From Paraphaeosphaeria minitans (Eukaryota > Ascomycota > Dothideomycetes > Pleosporales > Didymosphaeriaceae): DNA of 64,000 nucleotides. Under the pieces are notes generated by a model that did not search any database, was not told the DNA's origin, and saw only the letters and a list, made by a program, of their open reading frames with translations. Where the stretch lies: contig WJXW01000006.1 of assembly GCA_015832175.1 (NCBI GenBank), positions 992,001 through 1,056,000 of the forward strand. The letters run 5' to 3'. The translations under genes and the position numbers were made by a program. Each line of letters begins with the position of its first letter. Positions within the stretch are counted from its first letter, which is position 1. Positions 1-11,433 of this stretch are shown one piece after another.

Positions 1-512
1 ATTGACGAAGGGGTATCTCTTCTCGCCGAAGTAAGAAGATGATTGGACGATAGAGCTTGATTGTGTTTTGTGAGTTGCTGGCTGGGGAATCGATCGAAAG
101 CTCCAGTCCACCATCCCCGTATTCAATTTCAGCTTTTCCATCCCGTCCGTCCGACTACGCAGCCCCAAGCACGCTCACACCCAGCGACCCAAATTACGTG
201 TCCATTATACACATGGGAATGCCGGGGGCCGCGCCGGGGACGCACCAAATTGAGTTGACATGTTTTTTGCTTCCACCAAAGTGAGATCACGACCGTTTTT
301 TTTGTATGGTCGCGGAAACAAAGGAAATCGCTAATAAACAATGAAGACTATCTCTGGGACTCCGGGGAACGAAAACGCAAACGCTTGCAATGCCAATGAA
401 CTGGACCATGCTATGACGCTCATTCAGATAAACGAGTTTTGATACAGCTGGAACGGGGAACCAGGGTAGCCTGTTGATCTTGGGTCGCTACAGCCGGTAC
501 TACCATTGGCCG
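1..512. other. Intergenic: 3' side of cyclin gene, no gene seen
   Basis: This stretch lies downstream of the cyclin stop codon and reaches the window edge. Short reading frames exist on both strands, but none has a start, length or composition that suggests a real protein. It probably holds the cyclin 3' UTR and part of a neighbour's flanking DNA. Confidence 0.5.
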
Positions 513-1779
513 TCAGTACTGCGGCTGCGGCTGTACGTATGTGTTTTGGTAGTACTGCGCTTGATGCATGTTGGCTGGATGCTCCGGGGTTGGAGTGGTA
601 GGATACGTGGTAGGCGGCATAGGGTGAGACTTGGCCACGAATTGCTCGTTCTCCGGCGTGATGGGCGGGGTGAGGCATCCATGTTGCATGACAGAAGCAG
701 AGTAGTGGGACTTCTGGGGTGTCTGAGGTCCATAAGCATCGATCATTGACTTCGGCTCTTCCAATCCAACAGAGACAGGCGGGGTCGGTGGGGCAGCAGC
801 CCGTCGAGCAATCTGCGCCTGGCGCTGAAGGAACTCGTCTACAGCAGTGGAGACATTGGAGAGGTGCATGGACGAATACTTGCGAGATAGTACTTGCGAA
901 GGCTGGTAGAGGTGGTTGGACAAGCTCATGACGGTCTGGGGGTCGTATGCCGCTGCCCACTCAGACACCTTGTGGTCGTTGCGAGAGAGAATACACCTGG
1001 CCAGAGCGAGCGAGGAGCGAGCGAGGATGGATGGTTTGGTTGAGACAAACTCCTTGTGAAAGAGGGCAATCTCAGCGATGTACAAAGACATGTACTCAAC
1101 CTCGGGATCGTAAGGTCCTTCCGCGAGAGCGACCTGGAGGAAGGCGTCAACTGTGGGGTGCCCAACGATCCAGTTCAGAGTCTGCAGCACATGCCACTCC
1201 ATCTGGGTGAACATTTCATCGTCGTATAGCGAGCAGCACATCGACTTGAGCTCCCGGATCGTAGGCACACGGTCCTTCTTGTCACCGTACTTAGCAGCGA
1301 TCAGCAGGGCAGCACAGCCAACTAGCTGATAATGACGCTTGTATACGACACGACGAGAACAGTAGCGGTCAAGAAGGTTGACGGCGAGGAAAAGGGTCTC
1401 TGGGAGCAACTGGAACGCAGCGTGAGCTTCAACAAGGAAGTCAAGAAGGTAGGGGCGCATGAACCACTGGATCTCGGTTTGGATGTCGATGGAGTTGACG
1501 TCGGGCAGAGTTTGAGACTGCTTGGGGTCAGCAAGGATGCAAGCTTGAGCAACCTTGGGCACAAACCTCCATGTACTCCATATGGTCCATGATATCGTCC
1601 TGATATTCATCCGCAGTCAATCTTGACAGTTCCTCTGCGAGAGCCCTCTGCTGCATGCGGGCGATGGCCCGGGCACGATCCCTCTCTTCTGCGCGGGCGG
1701 CGTATAGACCGTCATCTTGTGCCTCGACAAAGTAAGAATTGCATTGTCCGTAGCGGGACAAGGGTTGTCGGAAAGCCAT
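513..1779 (-). CDS. G1/S-specific cyclin (Cln/Puc1 type)
   Basis: This is a two-exon cyclin of 405 residues: exon 1 is 1779-1567, the 49-nt intron is 1566-1518 (GTTTGT...AAGCAG), and exon 2 is 1517-513. The cyclin N-terminal box starts just after the junction. It contains MRPYLLDFL, the LLDRYCSRR helix and ALLIAAKYGDKKDRVPT, followed by the C-terminal cyclin fold. The last 90 residues or so are Pro/Thr/Ser-rich with several TP sites (TPP, TPQ, TPE), typical of unstable, Cdk-phosphorylated G1 cyclins. Established family role: activation of Cdc28/Cdk1 for G1/S entry and polarised growth. The start is the ATG at 1779, giving the conserved N-terminal opening with an SRYGQCN stretch. About 6.9 kb without genes lies upstream, and an out-of-frame upstream ATG at 2042 overlaps the start, so transcriptional or translational control through a long leader is possible (inference). 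Confidence 0.93.
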
Positions 1780-3007
1780 TGTAGTGTTTGGTATTTCGAA
1801 AGAATGGACGTCGGTCTCCTGGATAGACTATATACTGGGAGGATTACGCTCTGAGGTGAGACTGGTTGCTCGAAGAGCGGTACTAGAGAGCGGCAGCCGG
1901 GTAGGCAATGGGTAAAAGGACTGTAATTAGTTGGATGATTTTGAGAGTCCCGAGGTATTGAGAGGCCGGGAGCTGATATAATAGAACCTAGAATGATACG
2001 GTGTGAGCAAGATGGTACGCAAGGTGGAACGTGAGATGCCATACCTGAAAATTAAATAATTACTTGAAAGAGTGAAGGACGGGAACCGCGAAGTCCGTAG
2101 GGACGAATGCAAGACAGGTCCAAGAAATCGTGTCCCTTGCTAGCAGCATCCGATAGCCGGGTTGGAATGGGCGGCGGCTGCTATCCTGAGAGAGGGAGAG
2201 CTCGTAGATGGGGCAGAGCACGAGTTAACGAGTCCGCCGGTTGATTGCAGAGTTAGTGGATCGCCAAGACAGCGGGGAATGCGCGGATTCCAGATCTGGC
2301 AATCACGAACTTGACGAAGTCATTAGCTGTGTGGGGTGGAGTGGCAGCTGAGTCTGTACGTACGCTGGGAGCGGTCCTGGGGGATAGGATCGAGTGGAGG
2401 CGGGTGGCAGCTGTGTGTTACGACGTAATGGTACAGGACTATGCAATCGTTTAGTTAGCATGCGTTGCAGGGCTTTCGATTGCAACAAGGACGTCGAAGG
2501 TGTGTCCACAGGTAGGGTCTCGAAGGGCAGGGTTGCATCCAATGAGATGGGGGTAGGGGTGGGAAATTGTTGGAATGCGAGTGTCTCCTGATGGAGAAAA
2601 GACGTAAGACGGGTCCCTAGGATCGAGGCTCGCGGTGGCGGGCGGAAGCAGGCCGCTGGTAACAAGCGCAATTCACCGCCACTGTAACACGTTTGCAGCG
2701 GCGTTGGATCCAACGCTGCCCGTGCTCAACAAGGCGGCGAGCATCGGTGAAGCGTGAAGGCGAAATGCAAACGCGGAGATTGCGATAATGCAGCGCAGAA
2801 GACATGGTAGCCTAGCAAGACACGTCTCGAGCGCGTAAGAATCCGGCGGTCACTTGGTATGCAGCGTCCCTCGAGCACCCACACATCCAATTTCAACCCT
2901 GCGCTGGGCCGTCGACACCCGCATCACACCACGCACACAACCCGCGTGCCTTTCAGCCATGCCGCCACCACCGGGGTCCATTTCGTTGCCATGGATGCTA
3001 TTTGTTC

Positions 3008-3111
3008 AGGGCGTTGTTGAGGGCGTTGTTGAGGGCGTTTGTTGGAGCCAGAAGAGATGGCGAGTCGCAGCTTCCGTGCTGATGTCGAGTCGCAGCTTCC
3101 GTGCTGATGTC
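3008..3111. repeat. Two adjacent short tandem repeats
   Basis: First comes a roughly 12-nt unit (GGGCGTTGTTGA) repeated about three times. At 3062-3086 and 3087-3111 there are two perfect copies of a 25-nt unit beginning GAGTCGCAGC. Neither is inside a credible gene. Confidence 0.85.
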
Positions 3112-3198
3112 AAACGGGCAGGGTCGGTCCAACGGTTGCCGAGCGGTGAGGACTGGGGCGTGCGGTCGAGTCCGGGAACATGACGGTGTATTTTGCCA

Positions 3199-3256
3199 TG
3201 AAAAAAAAAGAAAGAGAAGAGAAGAAAGAGAAAGCAAAAAGCGAGAGAAAAACGTA
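3199..3256. repeat. Polypurine (A/G) tract
   Basis: This is a strongly A/G-biased run on the plus strand, mostly AAAG and GAGA steps, with only a few pyrimidines near its end. On the cyclin sense strand it reads as a C/T tract, a type of element often found in fungal promoters and leaders. Confidence 0.7.
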
Positions 3257-3529
3257 CCCTGTACAACACACCAGATGATTGAACGTCTGCACCGCTTGTC
3301 GAAGCACGAGGCGGAGGGAGAGGGAGAGGCGGAGGGAGAGTTGGGAGGGTGACGGGTGCGAGTGCGAGTGCAAGCGTCTCGTGCAGGGCTTGGTGGCAAT
3401 GGCGGAGGAGAGGTCTCGGTGGGAGTGGCGGAGGAGAGGATGGAGGGAGGATGGACGGGGCAAAAGGCACAGGGTGTCTGTACGGTTCGTCGAGTCCTGT
3501 TCGGGAGAGAATGCGGCCGGGGCTTGGGG

Positions 3530-3563
3530 AAGCAGTGGGAGCAGTGGGAGCAGTGGGAGCAGG
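3530..3563. repeat. 9-nt tandem repeat (GCAGTGGGA)
   Basis: About four head-to-tail copies of a GCAGTGGGA unit lie in the gene-poor interval. They explain the Gly/Ser or Gln/Trp repeats in overlapping spurious reading frames. Confidence 0.85.
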
Positions 3564-4094
3564 ATTGGGAGTTATAAGGAGAGATGGATGTGAAACGTTC
3601 AGCTCTCCATCAGATCCTGCACTAGCTGCTCCGACCGTGGTGAGAAGGCGGATAGGGAGGAGGTGAGGGAGAGGTGAGAGGATGGGCAGAAGTAGACGGG
3701 GCCAAGGCTGAAATCACAGGCCAGCAGCGGCCAGCATCAGGCGGTGGAGCTCTGGTGGTGGATGCGTGGAGCTAGGCTGCATGCGCGCCCAGAGCAAGGA
3801 ACCACCGGCCGCACCTAACCAATCGCCCCCTGGTGGTCCGGCGTCGTGCGGCGTGAAGGCAGGATGGGCTTCTTTCTTTGTTGCATCCGGCAGCTGGTCA
3901 GGAACACGTTCCCTCCTTCACGCGTCGCGCTGCCCACTATCCACGGCGCGCCAGGCCGGGCCGTGGCTGCATGCTGTGGTGCGCTCTGCTTGGAGAGAGA
4001 CGGCGCACCAATACTGCGAGCAGTGCGCGGCGCGGGGGGCAGCGTGCGACGTGCGGGCGGCTGTCACGGTGCGGTGGAGGGTGACGGTAGATGG

Positions 4095-4212
4095 TGGACG
4101 GGAAATGCTGGGCGGTGGGCGGTGGAAGCTGGACGGGAAATGCTGGGCGGTGGACGGTGGAAGCTGGACGGGAAAGGCTCGACGCTCGACGCTCGACGCT
4201 CGACACTCGACA
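4095..4212. repeat. 35-nt minisatellite followed by a CTCGACG heptamer repeat
   Basis: Two nearly identical 35-nt units start at 4095 and 4130 (beginning TGGACGGGAA) and a third is truncated at 4165. The truncated copy runs directly into about five copies of CTCGACG with small changes (4178-4212). The compound structure suggests replication slippage. Confidence 0.88.
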
Positions 4213-4588
4213 GCTGGACGCTGTGAACGAAGAGCTTCTTCCGTCCCATGGCACACGGCTCTCCACGCGTCGACTCGACCTGTCTCTCTACCTCTACGCG
4301 CGACCTGTACATGGATGCACATGGATGGCCACGTCCGCTCAGCCACTCATGCGTCGGCGTCGGCGCGAACACGCGACCACGAAACAAGCTGCAACTTGCA
4401 AGTGGGAAAGCCAGCTCGCCAAGGCCTGCTGATATCTTTAGGCAGTGCCGCCGTCAGGCCTTTCCCACAGCGCATGCATGCAAACTGCGAGGTTCCCCCC
4501 CTGGGCTCGGACCGTCGTTCGTTCTTTGTACGCTGACTTGGTGCCGACCGCGCCGTCTCTCCTTTTAGTTGCGGCGGCTTATAGCCAG

Positions 4589-4658
4589 CCATGCATCCAC
4601 CCATCCATCCATCCATCCACCCATCCATCCATCCATCCACCCATCCATGCATCCATCT
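4589..4658. repeat. (CCAT)n microsatellite
   Basis: Seventy bases of CCAT/CATC repeats are interrupted by ACCC and GCAT variants. On either strand this produces His/Pro/Ile or Met/Asp/Gly/Trp repeats in spurious frames. Confidence 0.92.
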
Positions 4659-4751
4659 ATCCCGCTCCACGCCATGCCATGCCTGCCATACCGTGGCATC
4701 AGAACGCGTTCCCATCTCGCACCACGCCATGGCTGGCTGGCCGACTGCCCA

Positions 4752-4803
4752 CCCACTGCCAATATCCACTGCCAATACCCACTGCCAATACCCACTGCCC
4801 ACT
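4752..4803. repeat. 13-nt tandem repeat (CCACTGCCAATAC)
   Basis: Four consecutive copies of a CCACTGCCAATA(C/T) unit occur here. Each contains CCAAT on the plus strand, so the array carries several potential CCAAT-box cores, although their orientation relative to any transcript is unknown. Confidence 0.85.
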
Positions 4804-5690
4804 CGCTGTAGCGTGCAGCCCGCTCTCGTTGCTTCTGCGTCGAAACTACCGTGGCAGAAACTCGTCGCTACCGACCTTCCACCCGGCGTAATACAGTCAC
4901 TCCTTACGCCGGCCTTCTGCAGCAGCCCCAAGATCGTCCGACACCCACACCCGGCCCTCAATTTCTGCCTCTGTCGTCGGACGGACGGGCGGCGAATCGA
5001 CAAACGTCCATGCTGACCATGCCTCGCTCGCCTTGTCTAATTGCTTTCCCACACGCAATCTCATCATCTCACACGTCGAGTTGCCAGTGCGTCCTTCTAG
5101 CTCGCTTCTCGAAATTGCCAACTTCGTGTGCATGGGGCCTCTCCCATTGACGTTGAGCCGTTCCGGAAAGCTCCCTTGCGGAGCCTCGCCACATGCGGGG
5201 GTTGGTGTGTGTGTGCACCGTGATGCTTGACCCTTCCAACATGCTGCCATGCGGACCAGCAATCGTCTGGGACGGACGTGACAAAGAGCCGTACACTTGG
5301 TCTGGCCTCGCCCGGCCATGAGCACATCAACCATCACCGTCGTAGGTCACTCAGCCCTCGGCACGCGTCTTCAGCTGCATGCAGGATGCGAGTCTTGTCT
5401 TTGAATCAAAAGGCAGACGGGCGGCGTTGATTCGGTGGTGGGCCACGCATCGCCTGCGAATCCGAGAGATGGGTTAGCAGTAGACTAGCCCATCTCCCGC
5501 GCTCCCTACATGGCACCGCGCAAGCAGTCCTCCCAGTCCAACGCTGCCGTTGCGTCCTACTTTCTTGGTTCGCCCCCGCGTCTCCATGAATCCATCTTGA
5601 TGGCTGCTGCAGCTATCTAGCCCGTACCGGCCGCCGTCCGATGTGTACGGCACTGCCTGCCAGCCTGCCAGCCACACGACTGCAGCTCAG

Positions 5691-5760
5691 CTCGTCTCGC
5701 CTCGCCTCGCCTCATCCCGTCTCGCCTCGCCTCGCCTCATCCCGTCTCGTCCCGCCTGAT
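5691..5760. repeat. Pyrimidine/G tandem repeat of CTCGC units
   Basis: This is a higher-order repeat of CGTCTCGCCTCGCCTCGCC followed by TCATCC, present about twice with a degenerate third copy. The basic unit is CTCGC. It is not within a credible gene. Confidence 0.82.
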
Positions 5761-8678
5761 CTCACATTATGTCACAGTCGCGAACGCGAGCGCGTCTTTG
5801 TACTGCTGCTGCCGTCAAAGCACACGCGACAGCGGCGCGACAAGACTACCGTACACGGTACAGCCTCTTAGGTAGTAGGTACTATTTCCGATCCCGCCGC
5901 CGTGCACGCCAGGCCCTGGAGAGACGCACGTCTCGTGTGCAGACTGCACAGTGCAGTGCAGTGGACCCAATGCCCCAAGGCCCCAATGCCTAGGCGACGA
6001 CCCGTCGACGCTCCTTGCCTCGCTGCTGTCGTCTGTACCCAAATTTTCGACGTCGTGCGGGTCCTCGACCACTTCTGTCAATCGTCTCCCAGAGCAACGA
6101 GAAGCCTTCCAGCTGCCTCTCTCTGGTCGCGAGCTCTCTGAAAAGCGGGCTGCGTAACACGGCCGATGCACACGGCGGCTTCCCTTCCTAGTCAGTAGCG
6201 CTCGCGGCTCCAGTCGCTCGCTCTACTATGTACACAGTACAGGACCGTAACACGGCCACGACAGCGCTGCTTCATCTTCACACAGCCGCAAGCAAACTTT
6301 TGACGGCTGCACATAATCACTGCTACCCCCGCTGCGAGGCTGTCACTGCAGCACCCGACGGCATATCCCCAGCACCGTGGCCTGCAGTCAGACATCTGCC
6401 TCCCTGCCAGAGGCCTCCTTGCCAGATGCCTCCGCTCAATCAAGTAGTGAGCGTAGCAGCCACGATAATCACTTGTTTCGAACCATGTCGTGCCGGCTCC
6501 TGAGAGTCAGACCGGTCCGGACCCGCAGCCGTCCTTGTCCGATGAGGAGGGAGCCTTATGGATCGTCGCTCACACCCACGTCAGTCTCCGCTCGGAGACA
6601 CAATTGACCGTCTTGACCGTCTTGATGCCTAGCCCACGCGCGAAAAATGCGCGTTCCTGTCTCGCCGTTGGGATGCGCGTTGGGCAAAATCCACTTGCTG
6701 ATTGATGGCGCTGCAGCCCGTGGTAGCCAATATCGAACCCCACACCGGCGGCATTCAGCCCCCGTGGAAGGCTAGCCGACTCCCCTGGACGCATTCTCAA
6801 TTACGGTCCTGTGACATCAGCTCGGTCGCCGAAACCTTACTAATAATTAACCTGACTGGCTAGCTGATGCCTCCCATTCTCGGGTGCCGGAATCTCGCCA
6901 TCGTCAGTCAAGGTGGGTTTCGACTTTTCGCCGTAGCAACCACCTTCCTTTCTTCCATTCAATTACTCAGTCATTGCACGTCGCCCATGATTAGCGAACT
7001 GCTGAGGGGCGCCCGTCTAGTTTTTTCCCCAAAGGATTCGTCGACAAAAATCCTTTCATCGTCACAGCAACCGGGCGCCAGCAGAGTGTTCCGCAGCAAC
7101 CGCACCTCTAGTCTGGAGCCAGTGCCCTTTCCACGCTTATCAATGCCTCATCCGCCCATTCACAAAGATGTGAACGCACTGAGGGCTCCTCGGCGTGTAA
7201 AACTTTCCCGCCATATCCAATGCACAGTGCAGCCAGGCGCCCAAACCGCTGCAGACCCTTCAGCAGCCTGGGCTCCCGTTGCGTCAACAGGACCCTTCAA
7301 GACCCGTTCTGAGACGCAATCTACGACCCTGTTGCTATGACTATCCCTATGCCCCTTGTAGACCCTTATTTCTCGACCATTTCGCCTGGTGCACAGCGCT
7401 TCGTGCACTCCGTTGGAGCACCGTCTGTGAGCGGTTCTCAGGGGCCACGGACGGCTTCGACGGCGCCTTGAGTCTTGTCAAGGGTCCATCGGAGATGTAA
7501 ACTCATGCTACGAGTCAGCTCAGGATGGATTGGACGGTGGTGGGTGGGTGTTAAGGAGGTGTCTGTGCTGGGAACCGAGGACGCCTAGGAGAGGTGCGGT
7601 TATGTGACGTTGTCGGGAGCGGAGAAACTTTAGTGCGGCTGATTGGCGCGACTGTGATTGGATGCATGACGATTGACCACGGCTACGGTTGAAAACAGCA
7701 TTGTCTGCATCTGACATCCTTCTAGTTTGCTTGCTCGTCGCTGCGGATTTTTGCGGATGGCAGTACGAGGCCTTGCAGGCATCAAATGTGAAGGGTCCGG
7801 GTTCGGGCCCAGAACTAGGTAACTACCTACCCTACCTCCAGGAGATCGAACACAACAAATGTCACCTACAACTCAAGACCTAGACCTCAATTTTATTCCG
7901 AGAAATGGATGTATTCTCTTGCCACAAGAAGCCCGCCACCATCCCAAAGACTAACGATCCCTGAACTCTCCGGCCTACAGTACCCAGAATTCCCTTTTAC
8001 TCCCCGTCGCATTCCTCCCCGTCTCCAGCTGACCTCTCACTCCCATCACCGCACCCTCCTCCATCCTTTACATCGACGTCATACCGCGCGCGCTCCCTTG
8101 CACCGAACCTCGTTCTTTTCCGTCGGACACTGTCCTTAGCGGGAAGTACGAGATCGTAAGCGCCGCAGGAATCCAAGCTGCTATGCAATGTCGTGCTTTG
8201 TTAAGGACCGGGTATGGATGGCAGTGTTGTGTCCGTGCATCGGGTCGTTTGCGTTTGTGCCATGGCTTCATCCACTGGCATGGTGGAAGTCCATCGTAGC
8301 TTTTGGTTTTTGCGAGCGTGGGAGAAGTCCCCGTGTACGATATCACGCTAACTACATACATAGATGTGCGAGTAAACCTCACTTTGCGATGCCGATGCTC
8401 TGCGTGCGTCGGATGGCATGCGCGGCACGACTTTGGACGCTCGTGTACACCACTCCACGCATGGACCGCCTCCGCCAACGTACAGGAGCCTCGATGGCGT
8501 CTTGTTGCAGTCCAAGCACAGAGACCAGTTTTCCAAGACAGACTGGCTGAATGCTACAGGTGCACTCTAGCTCCCATGGATCATGCCGTTCGTCAAGATC
8601 CTTCCTCCAAAAAGACCCAAGGTCTTGAGAACCCGGGAGCCATGTTCGTATCTTCCCTATCTCCGGCACGACACATAT

Positions 8679-10739
8679 TCAGTCGAAAGACCCAAACCAT
8701 ATCTCGTCATCGGGTCCTGCGCCCTTCTCGATGCCTTCTGCAGCACACAAGCCCTTCACATCATCGGGCAGCGACCACTTTGCAATCTCATCGGCCCGGG
8801 TGACAAACTGCATCAGCAGCCCCGCCTCGTTATGCCACGCCAAGTGGCAGTGGAAAGGCCAAACACCCGCATTATCGGCAACGAACCGGATCAGCGTCCA
8901 TCCAAATGCTTCCACACTAGCCGTATCGCGGCGGAGCGGGTTTGTCAGGTCAAGCGTGTCGTACAGGTCCTCGGGGGATATCCATGGCCTGACCCGAGCA
9001 CGAAGAACTTGTACCCGTGGAGGTGAAAAGGGTGGTTGCCGTCGTCAAAGTTCTGGATGAGGATGTCGATCGTGCGGATGCCGGTTGTCTGGTATACGAG
9101 CGTGTGCTTGGCGTCGAAGCCGGTGTTGATGCCGAAGGGGTAGGAGAGATAATACATGTGCGGCTCCTGCTTCTGCTCGTACGCCAATATGAGCGTGTTC
9201 AGGGTTGGTTGGGACAGGTTGGTGCGGTAGGAGCTGTCGTTCAAGAAGCCTCTACTGAGACGCCAGTCTTTGATCTGGAAGCTGGATCGCAGGTAGACTT
9301 GGTCGTCTGCTTTCTCGGGCGCGGCGATTGCTTGGACGGGTTTCAGGGCGCTGACATTGAGATCGCGGCATTCGAGCTCGATGATCTCCGGCCAGTCTTT
9401 GCTTGCGGGTTCGACTACCACGCTAGGTGTTTGATACCGGATGACTGCGCGGACCTCTTCTTTCAGCTCGGGCTCTTCATACGCGAAGCAGTGGCGGACC
9501 ATGCGCGCCCTCATCCAGTACAAGTCTTTGTTGACTTTGGGCGGTGGTACCACGATGCTGTAGCGCTGCGCGGGGTTGATATTCAGACGGTGGATGGACT
9601 GTGGGTATACATCTGTCCCATCCACTTCCGTGAGAAAGAACTCGTGCTCGTCAATCTGGATTTGGAACTCGGCGAAGGCTCCGACGTTGATGAAGCGGAT
9701 TCTGGTGTTGTATCTGGTCGACAGGTCAAAGAGGGCATTCGTCCGATCTATTGACGAACAGTTGCGGTTCGGCAAGTCTGTGCAGTTGCGAGCACCGCGG
9801 CCGTTGATCAGTGCGGACTGCGGCACTGGCTCTTCGTTCTCGTTTCCAGGTTGGAGGTATTGCACGAGCAGTTTCGAGGAGAGGTCGTAGTAGTGGTCCG
9901 ACACCATAACGACTCTATCCTGACCGTACGGTACTTTCTGCAGCCTATCTTCCTCACTGCCCTTGGCATGGATGACTATAGGCCCCACGAGTCCGTCCGC
10001 GGCTTGCATGGCCATGTGGCTGTGGTACCAGTATGTACCCGTTTGACCAGTCACGTTGAAGCGGTACGTGAACGACTGTCCATGTGCGATGGGGCACTGC
10101 GAGATCCCCACGGTGCCGTCCATGAAATTCGTTCCGTTTTGGAACATGCCATGCCAATGGATTGAAGTGGCATTTGAGGCCTCGTTGCGTACGTGGACGA
10201 CGATCTCGTCGCCTTCGTTACATTCGATCAAGGGACCAGGAAATATACCGTTTATCAACGTCATGGGTCGGTATACTCCGTCTGGATTCAAGTCGTACTC
10301 AGAGATTGTCCAGTCGTACTCCCTGGTGGCCGGTTCCGCGTCAAAGTTCCACTTCGAGTCGAGAATGTATTCTTCTTCTGGACGCAGTCGAGCAGCATTG
10401 GTGTCATTGGAGGAGACATTCCGACGAGATAGAAATGAGTGGATCAGAAGACCAACCGTCCAAGCTAAAAGGAGTGTCACGATAAGTATCCTGCTCAGTC
10501 AGAAGTACTCAAGCAAGCCTGAAAACCCTGCTTTCTCACCTCAACCAATTCCGTCTCAGCCGCTGAGCTGTCGACTCTAATGATCTACTCCCGAAGCCTT
10601 CTTTTGTTCCTAGCTCCTCTACGTCGGACGCCTCGCTGCTATCTTCTGAATCCACTGCATCCTCGAGAAGCCCTGCCCGCTCTTCTTCGTGTTCTGCATC
10701 CTTTCTTTCGCTTAGCTGGAACACCTCGTGACGAGCCAT
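8679..10739 (-). CDS. Membrane-anchored multicopper oxidase (laccase/ferroxidase-like), frameshifted
   Basis: Exon 1 is 10739-10540, a 49-nt intron is 10539-10491 (GTGAGA...GAGCAG), and exon 2 runs from 10490. After the MARHEV start and an acidic cytosolic segment there is one membrane helix (residues ~68-87), then the oxidase ectodomain. Copper motifs are visible: IHWHG (~177), WYHSHM (~222), HPFHLHG near the frame break, and HCHLAWHNEAGL at the C terminus, with Leu at the T1 axial position. The frame breaks at 8973-8977. The upstream frame stops at about 8945, while the next frame resumes the same protein through HCH to the stop at 8679. One extra C in the sense-strand C5 run would restore continuity. 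The corrected length would be about 670 residues. Likely role: extracellular oxidation of phenols or metals. It is divergent from the acid phosphatase. Confidence 0.85.
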
Positions 10740-11433
10740 AACAGGTGTTGTTCCTGCCTCCCTTCTCTTAAGCAGTCCAAAATGTTACGCTCTGCCGAGC
10801 TCGCGTCGGTTGCCGTGATCCCGAATCCTAGTGCCTACCTGCATCCAAGTGCAATCCGCGATGTTGATGTGCGATGGTAAGTCTCTGGGCGGAATACTCT
10901 CACGAGACCACGTTGTCCCAAGCCAACAATGATTGATGGAAATTGCCACGGGGACTCGGCAATGGGGCACATGCGGCGCAATCTTCGTTTTCACCGGGAT
11001 ACGGTGGCTGACAGAAGATCATGCCGAGACCCTTGGCTGCGTCCAATGAGGGAAGGATGCTTAAACACGCCTTCTACTACGAGAACAAAGCCCCTGCAAC
11101 ACCTTCCCACCAAAGCTTAATTGCAATGCACTTGCCAGGGCCCCCAACAGCTCACACTGCACATGTTATGTAGAAACGGCGTGATTCGTGCTTGTGCAAG
11201 TCTTGCGCAGGCCCTCCCCCTCCCTCACCCCACCGGAGATGATTGACGGCTTGCAAACGATCACCCCTCGGAGGCGCCACCGCTGTGCTGGAAATCTTAT
11301 ATTAGGGTATACATCATGGGAATTGGCCCTGCATCTGATGAGGCATTGGCACCGTCGACTGCACTTCATTCTTTAGTCGTTGACTCCCGGGCTTTCTTTC
11401 TGCGCGTTCTGCGTTGAGGCAATACAGGCCAAA
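10740..11433. promoter_or_regulatory. Divergent intergenic region, oxidase / acid phosphatase
   Basis: About 690 bp separate two divergent genes for secreted or surface enzymes, so it must contain both promoters. No motif could be assigned with confidence, and no gene is seen. Confidence 0.4.

Larger units (their letters stand above)
1780..8678. other. 6.9-kb gene-poor region upstream of the cyclin, rich in tandem repeats
   Basis: No credible protein gene was found on either strand. The longest frames, such as 3766-4536 (+), arise from repeated GC-rich units and lack family resemblance. The region contains many short tandem repeats (listed separately), a polypurine tract and pyrimidine-rich stretches. 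The flanking genes are both on the minus strand, so the whole interval is 5' of the G1 cyclin and 3' of the multicopper oxidase. It could be an extended promoter and leader for the cyclin, a noncoding RNA locus, or repeat-expanded spacer; the sequence alone does not decide. Confidence 0.6.

Noticed and set aside
3766..4536. 256-codon plus-strand reading frame in the gene-poor region
   Set aside because: It spans the 35-nt minisatellite and heptamer array, has Arg/Ala/Ser-rich composition without any domain, and equally long frames exist on the opposite strand over the same bases.
4589..4658. Repeat array considered as a possible CRISPR or telomere-like sequence
   Set aside because: The unit is a 4-nt CCAT microsatellite without spacers and does not match the fungal telomere repeat TTAGGG.
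9017..9754. 245-codon plus-strand frame
   Set aside because: It is antisense to the multicopper oxidase and arises from codon bias; no recognisable protein features.
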